From the NCBI GenBank assembly GCA_013298625.1, contig JAAFIF010000001.1, positions 186,001 to 250,000 on the forward strand: DNA of 64,000 nucleotides. Direction: 5' to 3'. The position numbers and the translations under genes were made by a program. This DNA is from Myxococcales bacterium (GTDB lineage: Bacteria; Myxococcota_A; Polyangia; Polyangiales; Ga0077539). Positions 13,087 through 22,011 of this stretch are shown here, piece by piece. Positions within the stretch are counted from its first letter, which is position 1. Each line of letters begins with the position of its first letter. The notes beneath the pieces are model-generated. The model saw only the letters and a program-made list of their open reading frames with translations, was not told the origin of the DNA and ran no database searches.

Positions 13087-13102
13087 GGCCGGGGATCATG
13101 CA

Positions 13103-13741
13103 TCAAGTGCGCGCGGCGAGCAGAGAGATCGTCGCGGCTTCGACGATGGACCCATCGGAGAAATCGAAACAACGAACGGTCTGTTCGGCGGTGTCGAAGA
13201 CGCAGAAGCCGGGCTGGTGGGGAGGGAAGAGCGTTCCGGGGTTGATGAACGTGACGCCGTCGATGCGGCGCACCATGCGGCGATGGGTGTGCCCTGTGAC
13301 GAGCACGCGCATCGCGGGGTAGCGCTCGCGGGCGCGTCCCCACGCGGGGGTGTTCAGCACGTCGCGCTCGTAGGTGTCCTCGCGCACGAAGGTCATGTCG
13401 TCTTCGAACAACGCGTGAGTGAGGACGATTGCCCCATCAGCCACCGCGATGGCGACCGGGAGCTGCTCGATCCACGCGAGCTCGTCCGCGGAGAGATCCG
13501 CGCGCGTGTGGGCATCGGGCAGGTCGCGAAGGCGGCCAGAGAGCAGCCAACGCTCGTGATTTCCGCGGACGCAGCGCGCGCCGCGTGTGCGCAGCAGGGC
13601 GATGGTGTCCGAGAGCGAGCCTTCACCGTCACACAGGTCGCCCACGCACAAGACGTCGTCGACGCCGATCGAGTCGACAAAATCCAGGGTGTTTCGCAGC
13701 AGAGGCGACGCGTGCACGTCCCCGATGAGAGCGAGTCGCAT
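13103..13741 (-). CDS. YfcE/MJ0936-type metallophosphoesterase
   Basis: 212 residues, cytoplasmic, close to the family's usual 165-240. Motifs in order: IGDVHAS, VGDLCDGE, RGNHERW, LTHALFE and TGHTHRR, then FINPGTLFPP. This is the small phosphodiesterase class that hydrolyses phosphodiester or cyclic nucleotide substrates in vitro. It is the third calcineurin-like phosphoesterase in 9 kb and is unrelated in architecture to the two membrane ones. First gene of the run leading to the ferritin-like gene and the acetate kinase fusion. Confidence 0.88.
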   Translation of the reverse strand: MRLALIGDVHASPLLRNTLDFVDSIGVDDVLCVGDLCDGEGSLSDTIALLRTRGARCVRGNHERWLLSGRLRDLPDAHTRADLSADELAWIEQLPVAIAVADGAIVLTHALFEDDMTFVREDTYERDVLNTPAWGRARERYPAMRVLVTGHTHRRMVRRIDGVTFINPGTLFPPHQPGFCVFDTAEQTVRCFDFSDGSIVEAATISLLAART

Positions 13742-13904
13742 GCCCGCAAGGATGCAGACAGGAGTTCGCTATGACACGCGGGATGTTGCTAGCATCGCCG
13801 CCGACTCTGGATTTTTGCCGAAGGACGCAGCGAGGCGCGGACACACAAAGGCGCCTCTTGTTCTGTGCTGTGTTGCTTCAACTCAACCCCTCTGAGGAGA
13901 GCCT

Positions 13905-15986
13905 ATGAGACTTCGTGGATCGCTCGGATTGCTTGCGCTCACCGCGACGCTGACCGCGTGCGCGTCGAGCATTACACCCGCGGACGGCGGTGAAGATGGA
14001 TCGGTCACTACCGACGGCAACGTCACGCAAGACCGCGTGGCGCCGCCTTCGGATCGCGTGGTTCCGCCGGTCGACGTGCCGACGCCCACCGAGGACGTGG
14101 TGATCCCTGGTGAGGACGTGATCGAGCCGCCTCCGATGGACGTGGTGATCCCGGGCGAAGACGTCGTGGTGCCGCCGATGGACTCGACTGTTGTCGACAC
14201 GGGCGTCCCGCCGGCGGACAGCGGTGTCGACCCGGACACGGGCGTTCCGCCGACGGACAGCGGGGTTGGTCCGGCGTGTCATGTCAGCGGGCTCAACGAC
14301 AATTGCCCAGTGATGGGAAGCATGGGCGCATGCGCGCCGCTCACCGCAGGAATGCGGACCATCAACCTCGACGGCCTCTCGGGCGGCATCGCGGCATCGT
14401 GCGAGGGCATGGGTACGAGCGCGGGGCCTGACGGCGTCGTCCCGCTGGTGCTCACCGAAGCGAGCGACGTTCGCATTCAGGTCGGCGGAGTCGGAGCGGG
14501 CGCAGTCACAGTCTCGCTCTTCAACGGAGGCGCCTGCGGCGTCGGAACCGGACAGCGTGGCTGCGTCAATACGAACCGCGGCGCCGCGCAGACGCTCTCG
14601 GTCAACAACCTTCCGGCAGGCACGTACTGGGTTGCGTTCTCGACCGAAGCGACGATGCCCAGCACGCGAATCACCGTCAACACGACGATCACCGCTTCGC
14701 CGCCGCGTCTCGCCGGCGATACGTGCCCAGGCACCTCGGTCCCGACGACCGGAATGGACACGAACATTTCGCTGAACATGTTTCAGCGAACCCTCGAAGT
14801 CCCCACGCGCATGTGTCCGAACATCGGTGGCAACGTCGACTTCGTGTTCTCGTACGTTGTTCCGACGACCAGCGACGTCACGATCGCCATTCTGTCTCCT
14901 GGCGGCACGCTTCAGGCGGTCGTCCTCGACGTTCAATCGACGTGCGGCGACGCTTCCACGTCGATCGGAACCTGCGCAGGCAACACGAACGGCGGATCGA
15001 CTCAGCGCGTTCTCAGCCGTCAGGCGCCCGGGACGTACTACGTCGTCGGGCAAGCTCGAGCGGGCGCGACGCTCCCCACGCTCATCGCGAACATTCGCCT
15101 CGCCACCCCGATGATGCCTGGCCCCGCGGATATGTGCCCTGGCATTCCGTTGTCCGACGGCACGGAGGCGACGGTGAATGTCGCGTCTCTGGGACAGGAT
15201 CAGGCATTCAGCTGCTTCGCGGCGAGCACCGCGGACGGCAACTTCTCGTTCAACGCTCCCGCGGGCCAAGACGTTCTCGTGGAAGCGTCGTCGGGCACCA
15301 ACCTGTCGGCGCTCGAACTGCAGTCGCCCTGCCGTATGAACAGCATGGGCTGCATCGCGACGACCGTCCCAGGTCGTGCGTGGCAGCGTTATTCGGGCCT
15401 GACCGCGGGCCAGTCGTACAGCGTCCACGCTGGCACGAACGCGTCGACCGCCGCGATGATGACGCCGATCAATATGGGAGTACGCTTCCGCGCGATTCCT
15501 CCGCTTCCCACCGCTGCGGTCATGGGCAACGAGTCGTGCGCCCCGATGTCGGCGAGGACGATCCCCGCTGGCGGTGGAGTGTTCACCGGCAACACCGCGA
15601 TGATGAACGCGGACACCGCTGCGCCCGCTGGTGGCGGAGGCGCGTCGTGCAACGGCTGCAACACACTTGCTGGCCGCGACGCAGTCTACCAGATCACGCT
15701 CGCCGCCCGTACCCGCGTGCTGGCGAAGCTGACCGGGGCCGCAGCGAACTTCGATCCGGTCATCTACGTGCGCCAGGGAGGCACCTGCAACGCGGGCAAC
15801 AGCTTCGGATCCGCGCCGATTCTCTTCTGCTCTGATGACTACTACGGCCAGAACGCAGCGTTCGATCGCGTGCTCGATCCGGGCACGTATCACTTCTTCG
15901 TCGACGACTGCGCGCCCTTCATGGGCGGCGGCGGAGCGCGCGGCGGAGCGTACTCGCTCGAAGTGATCACGCTTCCGGCTCCGTAG
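13905..15986 (+). CDS. Large secreted lipoprotein with Pro/Asp/Val linker
   Basis: 693 residues. A lipoprotein signal ends in LTAC (Cys at about 19). It is followed by a roughly 100-residue low-complexity stalk built of repeated EDVVIPGEDV-like and DTGVPPADSGV-like units, then several beta-rich modules of about 120 residues with paired cysteines and the phrase GTYYVVGQA/GTYWVAFST, reminiscent of PPC-type pre-peptidase domains. No catalytic motif is visible. The long frame on the opposite strand is a GC-driven shadow. The DNA behind the stalk is itself repetitive (14090-14240). Probably exposed at the cell surface; function unknown. Confidence 0.85.
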   Translation: MRLRGSLGLLALTATLTACASSITPADGGEDGSVTTDGNVTQDRVAPPSDRVVPPVDVPTPTEDVVIPGEDVIEPPPMDVVIPGEDVVVPPMDSTVVDTGVPPADSGVDPDTGVPPTDSGVGPACHVSGLNDNCPVMGSMGACAPLTAGMRTINLDGLSGGIAASCEGMGTSAGPDGVVPLVLTEASDVRIQVGGVGAGAVTVSLFNGGACGVGTGQRGCVNTNRGAAQTLSVNNLPAGTYWVAFSTEATMPSTRITVNTTITASPPRLAGDTCPGTSVPTTGMDTNISLNMFQRTLEVPTRMCPNIGGNVDFVFSYVVPTTSDVTIAILSPGGTLQAVVLDVQSTCGDASTSIGTCAGNTNGGSTQRVLSRQAPGTYYVVGQARAGATLPTLIANIRLATPMMPGPADMCPGIPLSDGTEATVNVASLGQDQAFSCFAASTADGNFSFNAPAGQDVLVEASSGTNLSALELQSPCRMNSMGCIATTVPGRAWQRYSGLTAGQSYSVHAGTNASTAAMMTPINMGVRFRAIPPLPTAAVMGNESCAPMSARTIPAGGGVFTGNTAMMNADTAAPAGGGGASCNGCNTLAGRDAVYQITLAARTRVLAKLTGAAANFDPVIYVRQGGTCNAGNSFGSAPILFCSDDYYGQNAAFDRVLDPGTYHFFVDDCAPFMGGGGARGGAYSLEVITLPAP

Positions 15987-15990
15987 CACA

Positions 15991-16014
15991 GACGAGGCTC
16001 ACAGAGCCTTCGTC
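15991..16014 (+). terminator. Candidate terminator hairpin
   Basis: Seen: GACGAGGCTC-ACA-GAGCCTTCGTC, an 10-base stem with one bulged base and a three-base loop, five bases after the stop of the lipoprotein gene. No T-run follows. It sits between two convergent genes; the remainder of the 196-base gap shows nothing. Confidence 0.4.
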
Positions 16015-16182
16015 CATAGGGGACAGTCGCAGGGGGCGGGCGACGCGATCGATCGCGAACCGTTCGTGCACTGCGTCGCGACGGCCCCGCGCAGATTCAT
16101 GCGACCATCGACCGACACGAGTTTCGGAGGGGATGTTGCCGCGGTAGATTGATCGACTGCGACGAGCGTCGCGGAGTTCGTG

Positions 16183-18282
16183 CTAGTATGCGAGCGCCGT
16201 GCCGAAGCGGTCGAGCATCGCTCGGGCAGCGGTTGCAGTGGCGGTCGGCGAAGGCGCGACCGGCAATCCTGCGTACCAATACAGGCGCCCAGTTTGCGCC
16301 GCGGTGAACGGCGATTCAGTCACGACGACGTCGAGATACCCGTCTCCGTTCATGTCTGTCGAGCCGACCGCGGTTGCGAAATGCTGATACGCCGTGGTGC
16401 CGGTCCAGCGACGAGCGATCGTATTGTCGAATCCGCTCGCGCCGCCGAGAATGAGCACGACCGCGCCGGCCTCTCGCTCGGTGTTGTTGTGATGCAGCTG
16501 GCTCCCCCAAAGCACATCGCCACGTCCATCGCGATTCCAGTCTCCCGACGACAGCACTGCGCTGGTTCCCGTAGAGAGTGATCCAACTGCTCGAGCCGTC
16601 GCTGACACCCCCGCAGCAGATCCACGAAATTCGAGCACCACAGGGAGGTCGACGGCAGGTGGAGCGTCTCCGCGCGCGGCGGACGTCACCACCTCTGCCC
16701 AGCCGTCGCCGTTCACATCGCAGTCGAGAAGCAACGCGTTTCCAAGCTCTGAACCCGCGTACGCGCCAAAGACAGTCCGATGGGCCGTGGTCGCGGGCGG
16801 CATGCCACGACGTCCCAGGTACACGTGAATGGCGCCGACGAGCCGAGACATGCCATCACGCGCATCAGGCTCGCCGATGCCAATATCAGCGAGACGATCA
16901 CCGTTCAGATCGCCGGCTCCGGCGACGGTGGCGCCGAAGTAGTCGTTGCCAGCTGCCCCAGTCCAAGATTGCGACGCGATCGATGACGGCCCCGTCGGAC
17001 CACCAGCGAACAGAGACACCGTCCCAGGCGGCAACACGGCGAAGTCGTCGAACGCTGCTGTCCCGACAAGGAAGTCACCGTAGCCGTCGCCATCCGAGTC
17101 TCCCGCGGCAGCAGCAGAATACCCGAACCCGACTTCCCCGGCCGTGGGGCCAAGCGTTCTCGTCGGAATAGCGGCGAGCCCGCTGGCGCCGCCGAGGTAG
17201 ACATGAACTGCCGCGCTCGAAAACGAGCTCGACGCCACCAACAAATCCCCAAACCCATCCCCATTCACGTCCCCTGCGGCCGAGACCACTCTGCCCAATT
17301 CAGCAGACGCGTCCGCCCCCTCCAACGTCTGCGACGGCGTCGCGCTCAGCCCCGACGGGCCGCCGAAGTACACGTAGACCGCACCCGCGTTCGCGCGGCC
17401 GCCCGGTGACGCGCTGGGTGCGCCCACCGCGACGTCCCCGAATCCATCCCCGTTTACGTCCAGCTCGACGCCATGAAACGTGTCGACCGCCGCGTCTCCG
17501 TGGCCCACCCGAAACCACCACACCGGGCTCGTGCGCGTGCCCAGCGTTGCGTTCGCGCGGCCGCGGACGCGCCAGAACCACACGCCCGGCGCGAGCGCGC
17601 TCGCGGGGCGCACGGTCGTGCCCGTCGCGCTGAGCGTCGCGCAGCCCATGGTCATCGCGCGGTCGCGGCACAGGTCCACGGTCGCCATCGTCACCCCCGT
17701 CGGCAGCGCCCACTCGAGCGTCGGTCGCTGCGACGTCACCGTCGCGCTCGTCATCGGCCCGATCGCCCGCGGAACGCGCACTTCACACGCCGCCCCCGCC
17801 AGCTCGAACCCCGCCGCGCATTCGAAGTCACACGCGCCCATCGCGCACACAGGGCGCGCGTTGGCGACGCTCGTCGTGCACGCGCGGCCGCACGCGCCGC
17901 AGTGCGCGACGCTGCTCTCGGTCGAGACGCACGCGCCGCCGCAGTCGACCTCGGGAGCTGTGCACGCGGGCCCCGCTTCCATCGCCGCGTCGGCGTCGGG
18001 CAGCGAGATGACGTCGCGCCCCGCTTCCATCGCCGCGTCCATCGCGGCCCCGTCCGCGCGGGCGTCACGGTCGCTGCCCGCTTCGATGAACACGCCCGCG
18101 TCGGTGTCGTAGCAGTCGTCGTACGTTGGGTTCTCGCGCGTTCCGCAGGGGCGGACGCAGCCGTTGACGACGGGGCTCCAGACGCCCGAGTCGCAGACGG
18201 GGTTGGGCTTCGGGCCGCACGCCGCGATGGGGGCGGTCGCGAGGGCGACGAGAGAAATTCCAGCGAATCGATTGAGCTTCAT
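16183..18282 (-). CDS. FG-GAP repeat (integrin-alpha-like) lipoprotein
   Basis: 699 residues. Lipoprotein signal with APIAAC at about 18-23, an Asp/Ala-rich linker, a Cys-rich module, a fibronectin-like stretch near 190-270, and then six or seven repeats of the form DVNGDGFGDVAVGAPSA...VYVYFGGPSGL. The Asp-rich DxNGDGxxD loops bind calcium in integrin-alpha and bacterial FG-GAP proteins and the repeats form a beta-propeller. Such proteins are surface-exposed and often adhesive. It is convergent with the preceding lipoprotein gene. Motif evidence is strong; the ligand is not predictable. Confidence 0.9.
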   Translation of the reverse strand: MKLNRFAGISLVALATAPIAACGPKPNPVCDSGVWSPVVNGCVRPCGTRENPTYDDCYDTDAGVFIEAGSDRDARADGAAMDAAMEAGRDVISLPDADAAMEAGPACTAPEVDCGGACVSTESSVAHCGACGRACTTSVANARPVCAMGACDFECAAGFELAGAACEVRVPRAIGPMTSATVTSQRPTLEWALPTGVTMATVDLCRDRAMTMGCATLSATGTTVRPASALAPGVWFWRVRGRANATLGTRTSPVWWFRVGHGDAAVDTFHGVELDVNGDGFGDVAVGAPSASPGGRANAGAVYVYFGGPSGLSATPSQTLEGADASAELGRVVSAAGDVNGDGFGDLLVASSSFSSAAVHVYLGGASGLAAIPTRTLGPTAGEVGFGYSAAAAGDSDGDGYGDFLVGTAAFDDFAVLPPGTVSLFAGGPTGPSSIASQSWTGAAGNDYFGATVAGAGDLNGDRLADIGIGEPDARDGMSRLVGAIHVYLGRRGMPPATTAHRTVFGAYAGSELGNALLLDCDVNGDGWAEVVTSAARGDAPPAVDLPVVLEFRGSAAGVSATARAVGSLSTGTSAVLSSGDWNRDGRGDVLWGSQLHHNNTEREAGAVVLILGGASGFDNTIARRWTGTTAYQHFATAVGSTDMNGDGYLDVVVTESPFTAAQTGRLYWYAGLPVAPSPTATATAARAMLDRFGTALAY

Positions 18283-18412
18283 GGTCGACTGTCCTCGTGT
18301 GCGCGCGGCTGATGTGCCGCGCCCTGGCCCCGCTGGTCGATCAGCCCCGCCAGAAGTTGCTCAGTGCTAGCGCGCCGCGATGATTTTGCGAAGAGTCTGC
18401 CCCGACTCGAAA

Positions 18413-18949
18413 TCACAGCCCCGCTGCGATGCGCCGCGCGTTGTTGCGCAGCACCCCAGCGACGAACACCTCGACCGGGTCTTCTCCTGGGCTCGGGTCG
18501 CGGTACACACAGTCGTCTGGCCGCTCGACGAGGCCGCCTTCGATCTCGCCGAACTTGTGCATCTCCCACACCCAGCGGGCCTCGCGGCCGTCATCGTAGC
18601 GAAATCGCACGAGCTTGCCCGACACCGCGTCGAACAGCACGCTCAATCTGGTGCAGAAGACCCTATATGGATGGTGCGTATTGGACACATGCATGTATCC
18701 CCAGCGCTCTTTCACCCAACGAAAACGAGACAACCCCGGAATCCACCAAATACCGCGGCTTTGCCAATCAGGCCCCAGCACTGGGTACTGCCCGTACTGC
18801 ATGAGGATCTTCGCGACGGATCGAAGCACATCGACCTCACTGAACGGCGTCCCGATGTAGATCGACTCGGACGAGACGAGACGCAACATCGGCTGTCGGC
18901 TCAGGATTCGAGTATTCCAGAACGGCTCGTCTTTCGCATATTCGGTCAT
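18413..18949 (-). CDS. Unknown protein, translationally coupled, lower GC
   Basis: 178 residues, rich in Trp, Arg and Tyr, no signal peptide or membrane segment. I do not recognise a family. Its ATG overlaps the stop of the upstream 94-residue gene as ATGA (18946-18949), which argues for translational coupling and for both being real. The DNA from about 18640 to 18950 is visibly poorer in G+C and uses codons such as ATA, TAT and AAA that neighbours avoid, suggesting recent acquisition. A toxin/immunity or effector pair is one possible reading of the small coupled pair but nothing in the sequence proves it. Confidence 0.6.
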   Translation of the reverse strand: MTEYAKDEPFWNTRILSRQPMLRLVSSESIYIGTPFSEVDVLRSVAKILMQYGQYPVLGPDWQSRGIWWIPGLSRFRWVKERWGYMHVSNTHHPYRVFCTRLSVLFDAVSGKLVRFRYDDGREARWVWEMHKFGEIEGGLVERPDDCVYRDPSPGEDPVEVFVAGVLRNNARRIAAGL

Positions 18950-19230
18950 CGTGACGTCTCCGTGGTTCGGTTTCGAATCGCGCGCTGCACGTCGTCTTCG
19001 CTCTCGCGCCTCCGCGTGATGGCGCCGAGCTCGGATGGATATTGAGTGACCGTCGACTCGAGCGCGTGGTCGCGCGGCTCGATGATCACCTGCGCGCGCG
19101 TGCCGTCGACCTCGACGCCGACCGCGCCCGCGACCGCGCCGGCGACGAGGGTCGTCCCGACTCTGCCGATCCGCACCGGATCGTCGCTCGACGCGCCCCG
19201 CGCAGGCCCAGAACGAATGCGAGTCACCAT
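18946..19230 (-). CDS. Small unknown protein, first of a coupled pair
   Basis: 94 residues. The start is taken at ATG 19230, which has GAGGG six to ten bases upstream; a further ATG 12 bases upstream is possible. A short Ala/Gly/Val hydrophobic stretch (TTLVAGAVAGAVGVEV) lies in the middle and the C-terminal half is charged and probably helical. It ends in TGA overlapping the next gene's ATG. No family recognised. Higher GC than its partner. Confidence 0.45.
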   Translation of the reverse strand: MVTRIRSGPARGASSDDPVRIGRVGTTLVAGAVAGAVGVEVDGTRAQVIIEPRDHALESTVTQYPSELGAITRRRESEDDVQRAIRNRTTETSR

Positions 19231-19325
19231 GCGCGCCCTCATCAGGCGGCGACGCGCGAGGTTGCCTCGAATCTTCGCCCGCCCGACGATCGCTCAGCGG
19301 TGCCGCGATCGACCGGAGAAATCCC

Positions 19326-20807
19326 TCAGTACTGCGGGTCCGCGAAGGTCACCCAGTAGCCGCTGGTGCTGCCCGGCGGGTGCAGCGGCGCGACGGTGCA
19401 CGTCGTGCGGCCCATCGCGTCGACGCGCGTCGTCACGTCGGCCACGCGCCACATCGCGCCGATCGTGCGCCCAGGCCGCGCGCCCTCGAACCGAGGAACC
19501 TCGTCCGGCGCCGCCCCGAACGTCGCCACGCGGCGGCCCGAGCAGTACACGTTGACCAGCGGCCGCGCGACGGTGCCCGTGAAGTTGTGGACCATCACGC
19601 GAAACGTCTCGTTGTTGCCGGGCTGATCGACGTTGATGTTCTCGGGGAGGCCCGTGCCTTCAGAGAGGTTGTTGTCGATGTCGAGGCGGGGATTGGCGCA
19701 GAAGCCCAGCGTCTGCCACTGCGTGCCCTGCGGGCCGTTGACGCACTCGGCGAGCGGGCTCTGCATGTAGCCCCAGTTGGCCCGGGGGATGGGGCCGCCG
19801 AGGCCCATTCCTCGAATGGCGGCCTCGCAGTTGTGCCAGCCGCAGCAATCGTTGGTCGGGACGAACGCGTCGGGGCCGATGGTCGCGTACCAGGGGCTTC
19901 GATTGCGCGGAGAGTGAATGAATAGATCCAGGTCGCTGACCGAGCTCTCGGGGTAGCACATTTCGATGCGCATTCCGGGCCCCTCGACGTGAACGACCCA
20001 CGAGCACGAAAACGTGCGCCCCTCGAGGGTCGTCACCGTGAGCGAGACCGTGTAATCGCCCGAGAGCTTCGGGATGAACAGCGCGTTGGCCGACGCCGCG
20101 CTGCGCAGCTCGAACGACGGCGACATCGTCGGGATGCGATCGCACGGGCCGCCCTGCACGCTCCATCGCCAGCTGAGCGCGCTGCCGCGGTAGAAGTCCG
20201 TCCCGCGCAGCGGGTACTCGCGAAACGGCGCGCCCGTCGGGACGCGCGGGTCGTCCTCGCCCGTCGGGCACAGGATCGGGCACGAGGTCCGCTGCGAGCA
20301 GCCCGTGCACAAATTGTCGGCGCCGTTGCACTCGTCGGGGCGCGGGTTGATTCCGCCGAGGCAGGGGCCCCATTGGCGGGTGCCGAGGCAGGTCTGCGTG
20401 CCGTCCGAGCAAGCGCCGATGTTGCGTCGGCCCGGGGGGCCGCCGAAGCAGCTCTGAACCATTCCTGGATCGCAGGGACAGCCCTCGTCCGCCGCGGAGT
20501 TGCAGTTGTCGTCGAGCCCGTTGCCGCAAATCTCGACAGGCCCGCAGCGATCCTCGACGGGGACGCACGCATCGGTCACGTCGGACACGTCTCGCACGTC
20601 CGCGACGTCCACCACGTCTTGCACATCCGGCACGTCCATCACGTCCGCGACGTCCATCACGTCCGCGACGTCCATCACTGCCGGGACGTCGGGCACCGGC
20701 GCGACATCGTGGTCCGCGCTCGCGTCGCGCACGCGCAGCGCCGTTCGCGCGCCGCAGCCCGAGACGACGGTCGCCACCACCAAGAGGGACACAGCCAATG
20801 GACGCAT
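19326..20807 (-). CDS. Lipoprotein with Asp-Val repeat stalk and MopE-like Cys motif
   Basis: 493 residues. Signal ending VVSGC (Cys at about 18). Residues 35-80 are a near-perfect DVADVMDV/DVPDVQDV repeat encoded by repeated DNA at 20580-20700. This is followed by CGNGLDDNCNSAADEGC, the short metal-binding-like motif also seen in MopE-type proteins, and a C-terminal beta-rich region (about 185-493) with PESSVSDLDLFIHSP, which resembles the start of a DUF2135/prepeptidase-like sandwich. Probably an outer-surface protein. The stop lies 95 bases from the coupled small-gene pair. Function unknown. Confidence 0.85.
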   Translation of the reverse strand: MRPLAVSLLVVATVVSGCGARTALRVRDASADHDVAPVPDVPAVMDVADVMDVADVMDVPDVQDVVDVADVRDVSDVTDACVPVEDRCGPVEICGNGLDDNCNSAADEGCPCDPGMVQSCFGGPPGRRNIGACSDGTQTCLGTRQWGPCLGGINPRPDECNGADNLCTGCSQRTSCPILCPTGEDDPRVPTGAPFREYPLRGTDFYRGSALSWRWSVQGGPCDRIPTMSPSFELRSAASANALFIPKLSGDYTVSLTVTTLEGRTFSCSWVVHVEGPGMRIEMCYPESSVSDLDLFIHSPRNRSPWYATIGPDAFVPTNDCCGWHNCEAAIRGMGLGGPIPRANWGYMQSPLAECVNGPQGTQWQTLGFCANPRLDIDNNLSEGTGLPENINVDQPGNNETFRVMVHNFTGTVARPLVNVYCSGRRVATFGAAPDEVPRFEGARPGRTIGAMWRVADVTTRVDAMGRTTCTVAPLHPPGSTSGYWVTFADPQY

Positions 20808-20858
20808 GGTGCGCGAGGGTACCGCAATGTGCGCGCGCGACGAAAAGGGCCGCAGCGC

Positions 20859-22007
20859 TTATCCGCGGTCGATCACGGTCACGCGCAGCGGGTTCGCTGC
20901 GGTTCCGCGGACCGAGCGCTCGAAGGACGAGTCGCGGTAGCCCTCGCGATCGCTCACCGCCGCGCGCTCGCTGAGCTCGCCGCCCTCGAGCACCACCGAG
21001 GCGCCCAGGCTCGCGGAGAACACCGCGACGGGCTCGGTCGGCGGCATCGCTTCGACCCTGTGTTTTGCGCGGCCGATGCCCCACTGCGTCGGAAGCTCTC
21101 GCACCACCCGCTCGCTTCGCTGCGCGGTCACGAAGATCACCTCGCCAACGTCCACCTGCACCCGCACCGGCCCTTCTGCGGTCTCGATCTCGAAGGGCGC
21201 CACGAGCGCGTCCTCGACCCTCGCTCCGACGGTGTAGCCAGCCACGCCCACGATCGGCGCGCGCACGTCAGCGATCGCCACGTGCTCTGCGCAGCGCGCG
21301 ATCTTGCCCTCGAAGCGCAGCGCGACGCCAGGCTTGGGCGCGGGCAGCCCGAGCCTCGCGGGGCGGAGGCCTTCGTGTCGACGCGGCTGCTTCCACTGTT
21401 GCTGCCGCGCGCCGCCCCGCAAGCGAAACACCGGCTCGAACACCTTGGCGATCAGCCGCTCGGTCCCGCGCACGATCGCCCCACGCACGATCGCCCCGCG
21501 CGCCGCCGGAAGCGCGAAGCTCGCCAGCGTGAAGAGCATCGAGAAGGGCAAGATCGCGAGCGAAATCGACAGCGCGACGAACGCGATCGACAGCCAGATC
21601 AGCAGCAAAAACAGCGCGATCGAGAGCATCCCGGCGGCGTAGCCGACGACGGCCGCGACGAGGATCACCCAGAGCTTCGAGCCCGCGTTGCCGCCCGGGT
21701 GGTGCAACACCAGCCACGTCGAGAGCGCCGCGGTCGCGATGCCCATCACGTGCGAGACGACGGCCATCGCGCGGTCTCGCTCGGGCTGCGCGCCGTGCAC
21801 CGCGGTGGCCTTGAAGACCCTTCGCGCGAGCTGCACGAGCCTGCTGTTGGCGCTGTTGCCGATGAGCTCGAACCGGGTGCGTCCGCAGCGCTCGCAGCGG
21901 CCGTCTTTCTGCGAGCGAACGCGGCAGTAGAAGCACGCGTACCGCGCGCCGACCGCGAGCGTGACGCTCGTGCTCGTGGACGACGCAGCGCTCGACGGAC
22001 CGCTCAC
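20859..22007 (-). CDS. Multi-pass membrane protein with N-terminal zinc ribbon
   Basis: 382 residues. The N-terminus has a four-cysteine zinc ribbon (CFYC ... CERC, about 25-41). It is followed by two or three hydrophobic segments between about 85 and 170 and by a soluble C-terminal region with a beta-strand pattern (VRVQVDVGEVIFV) of unknown family. The start is a GTG at 22007, four bases after the stop of the DTW-domain gene, so the two are probably co-transcribed. The same strand continues into the Asp-Val lipoprotein 51 bases on. Function unknown; the ribbon-plus-membrane layout is seen in many uncharacterised Myxococcota proteins. Confidence 0.75.
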   Translation of the reverse strand: MSGPSSAASSTSTSVTLAVGARYACFYCRVRSQKDGRCERCGRTRFELIGNSANSRLVQLARRVFKATAVHGAQPERDRAMAVVSHVMGIATAALSTWLVLHHPGGNAGSKLWVILVAAVVGYAAGMLSIALFLLLIWLSIAFVALSISLAILPFSMLFTLASFALPAARGAIVRGAIVRGTERLIAKVFEPVFRLRGGARQQQWKQPRRHEGLRPARLGLPAPKPGVALRFEGKIARCAEHVAIADVRAPIVGVAGYTVGARVEDALVAPFEIETAEGPVRVQVDVGEVIFVTAQRSERVVRELPTQWGIGRAKHRVEAMPPTEPVAVFSASLGASVVLEGGELSERAAVSDREGYRDSSFERSVRGTAANPLRVTVIDRG

Positions 22008-22011
22008 CAGA

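Noticed and set aside
13878-15989. 703-codon open frame on the minus strand opposite the lipoprotein gene
   Set aside because: Almost coextensive with a gene that has a lipobox and modular protein; the antisense translation is Arg/Ala/His/Asp-rich as expected from GC-skewed codons, with no motif.
18955-18985. tRNA-like TTCGAATC stretch
   Set aside because: No cloverleaf can be drawn around it, and no other tRNA features are present.
20580-20700. Tandem repeat as a separate DNA element
   Set aside because: It encodes the DVADVM stalk of a lipoprotein in frame, so it is explained by the protein.
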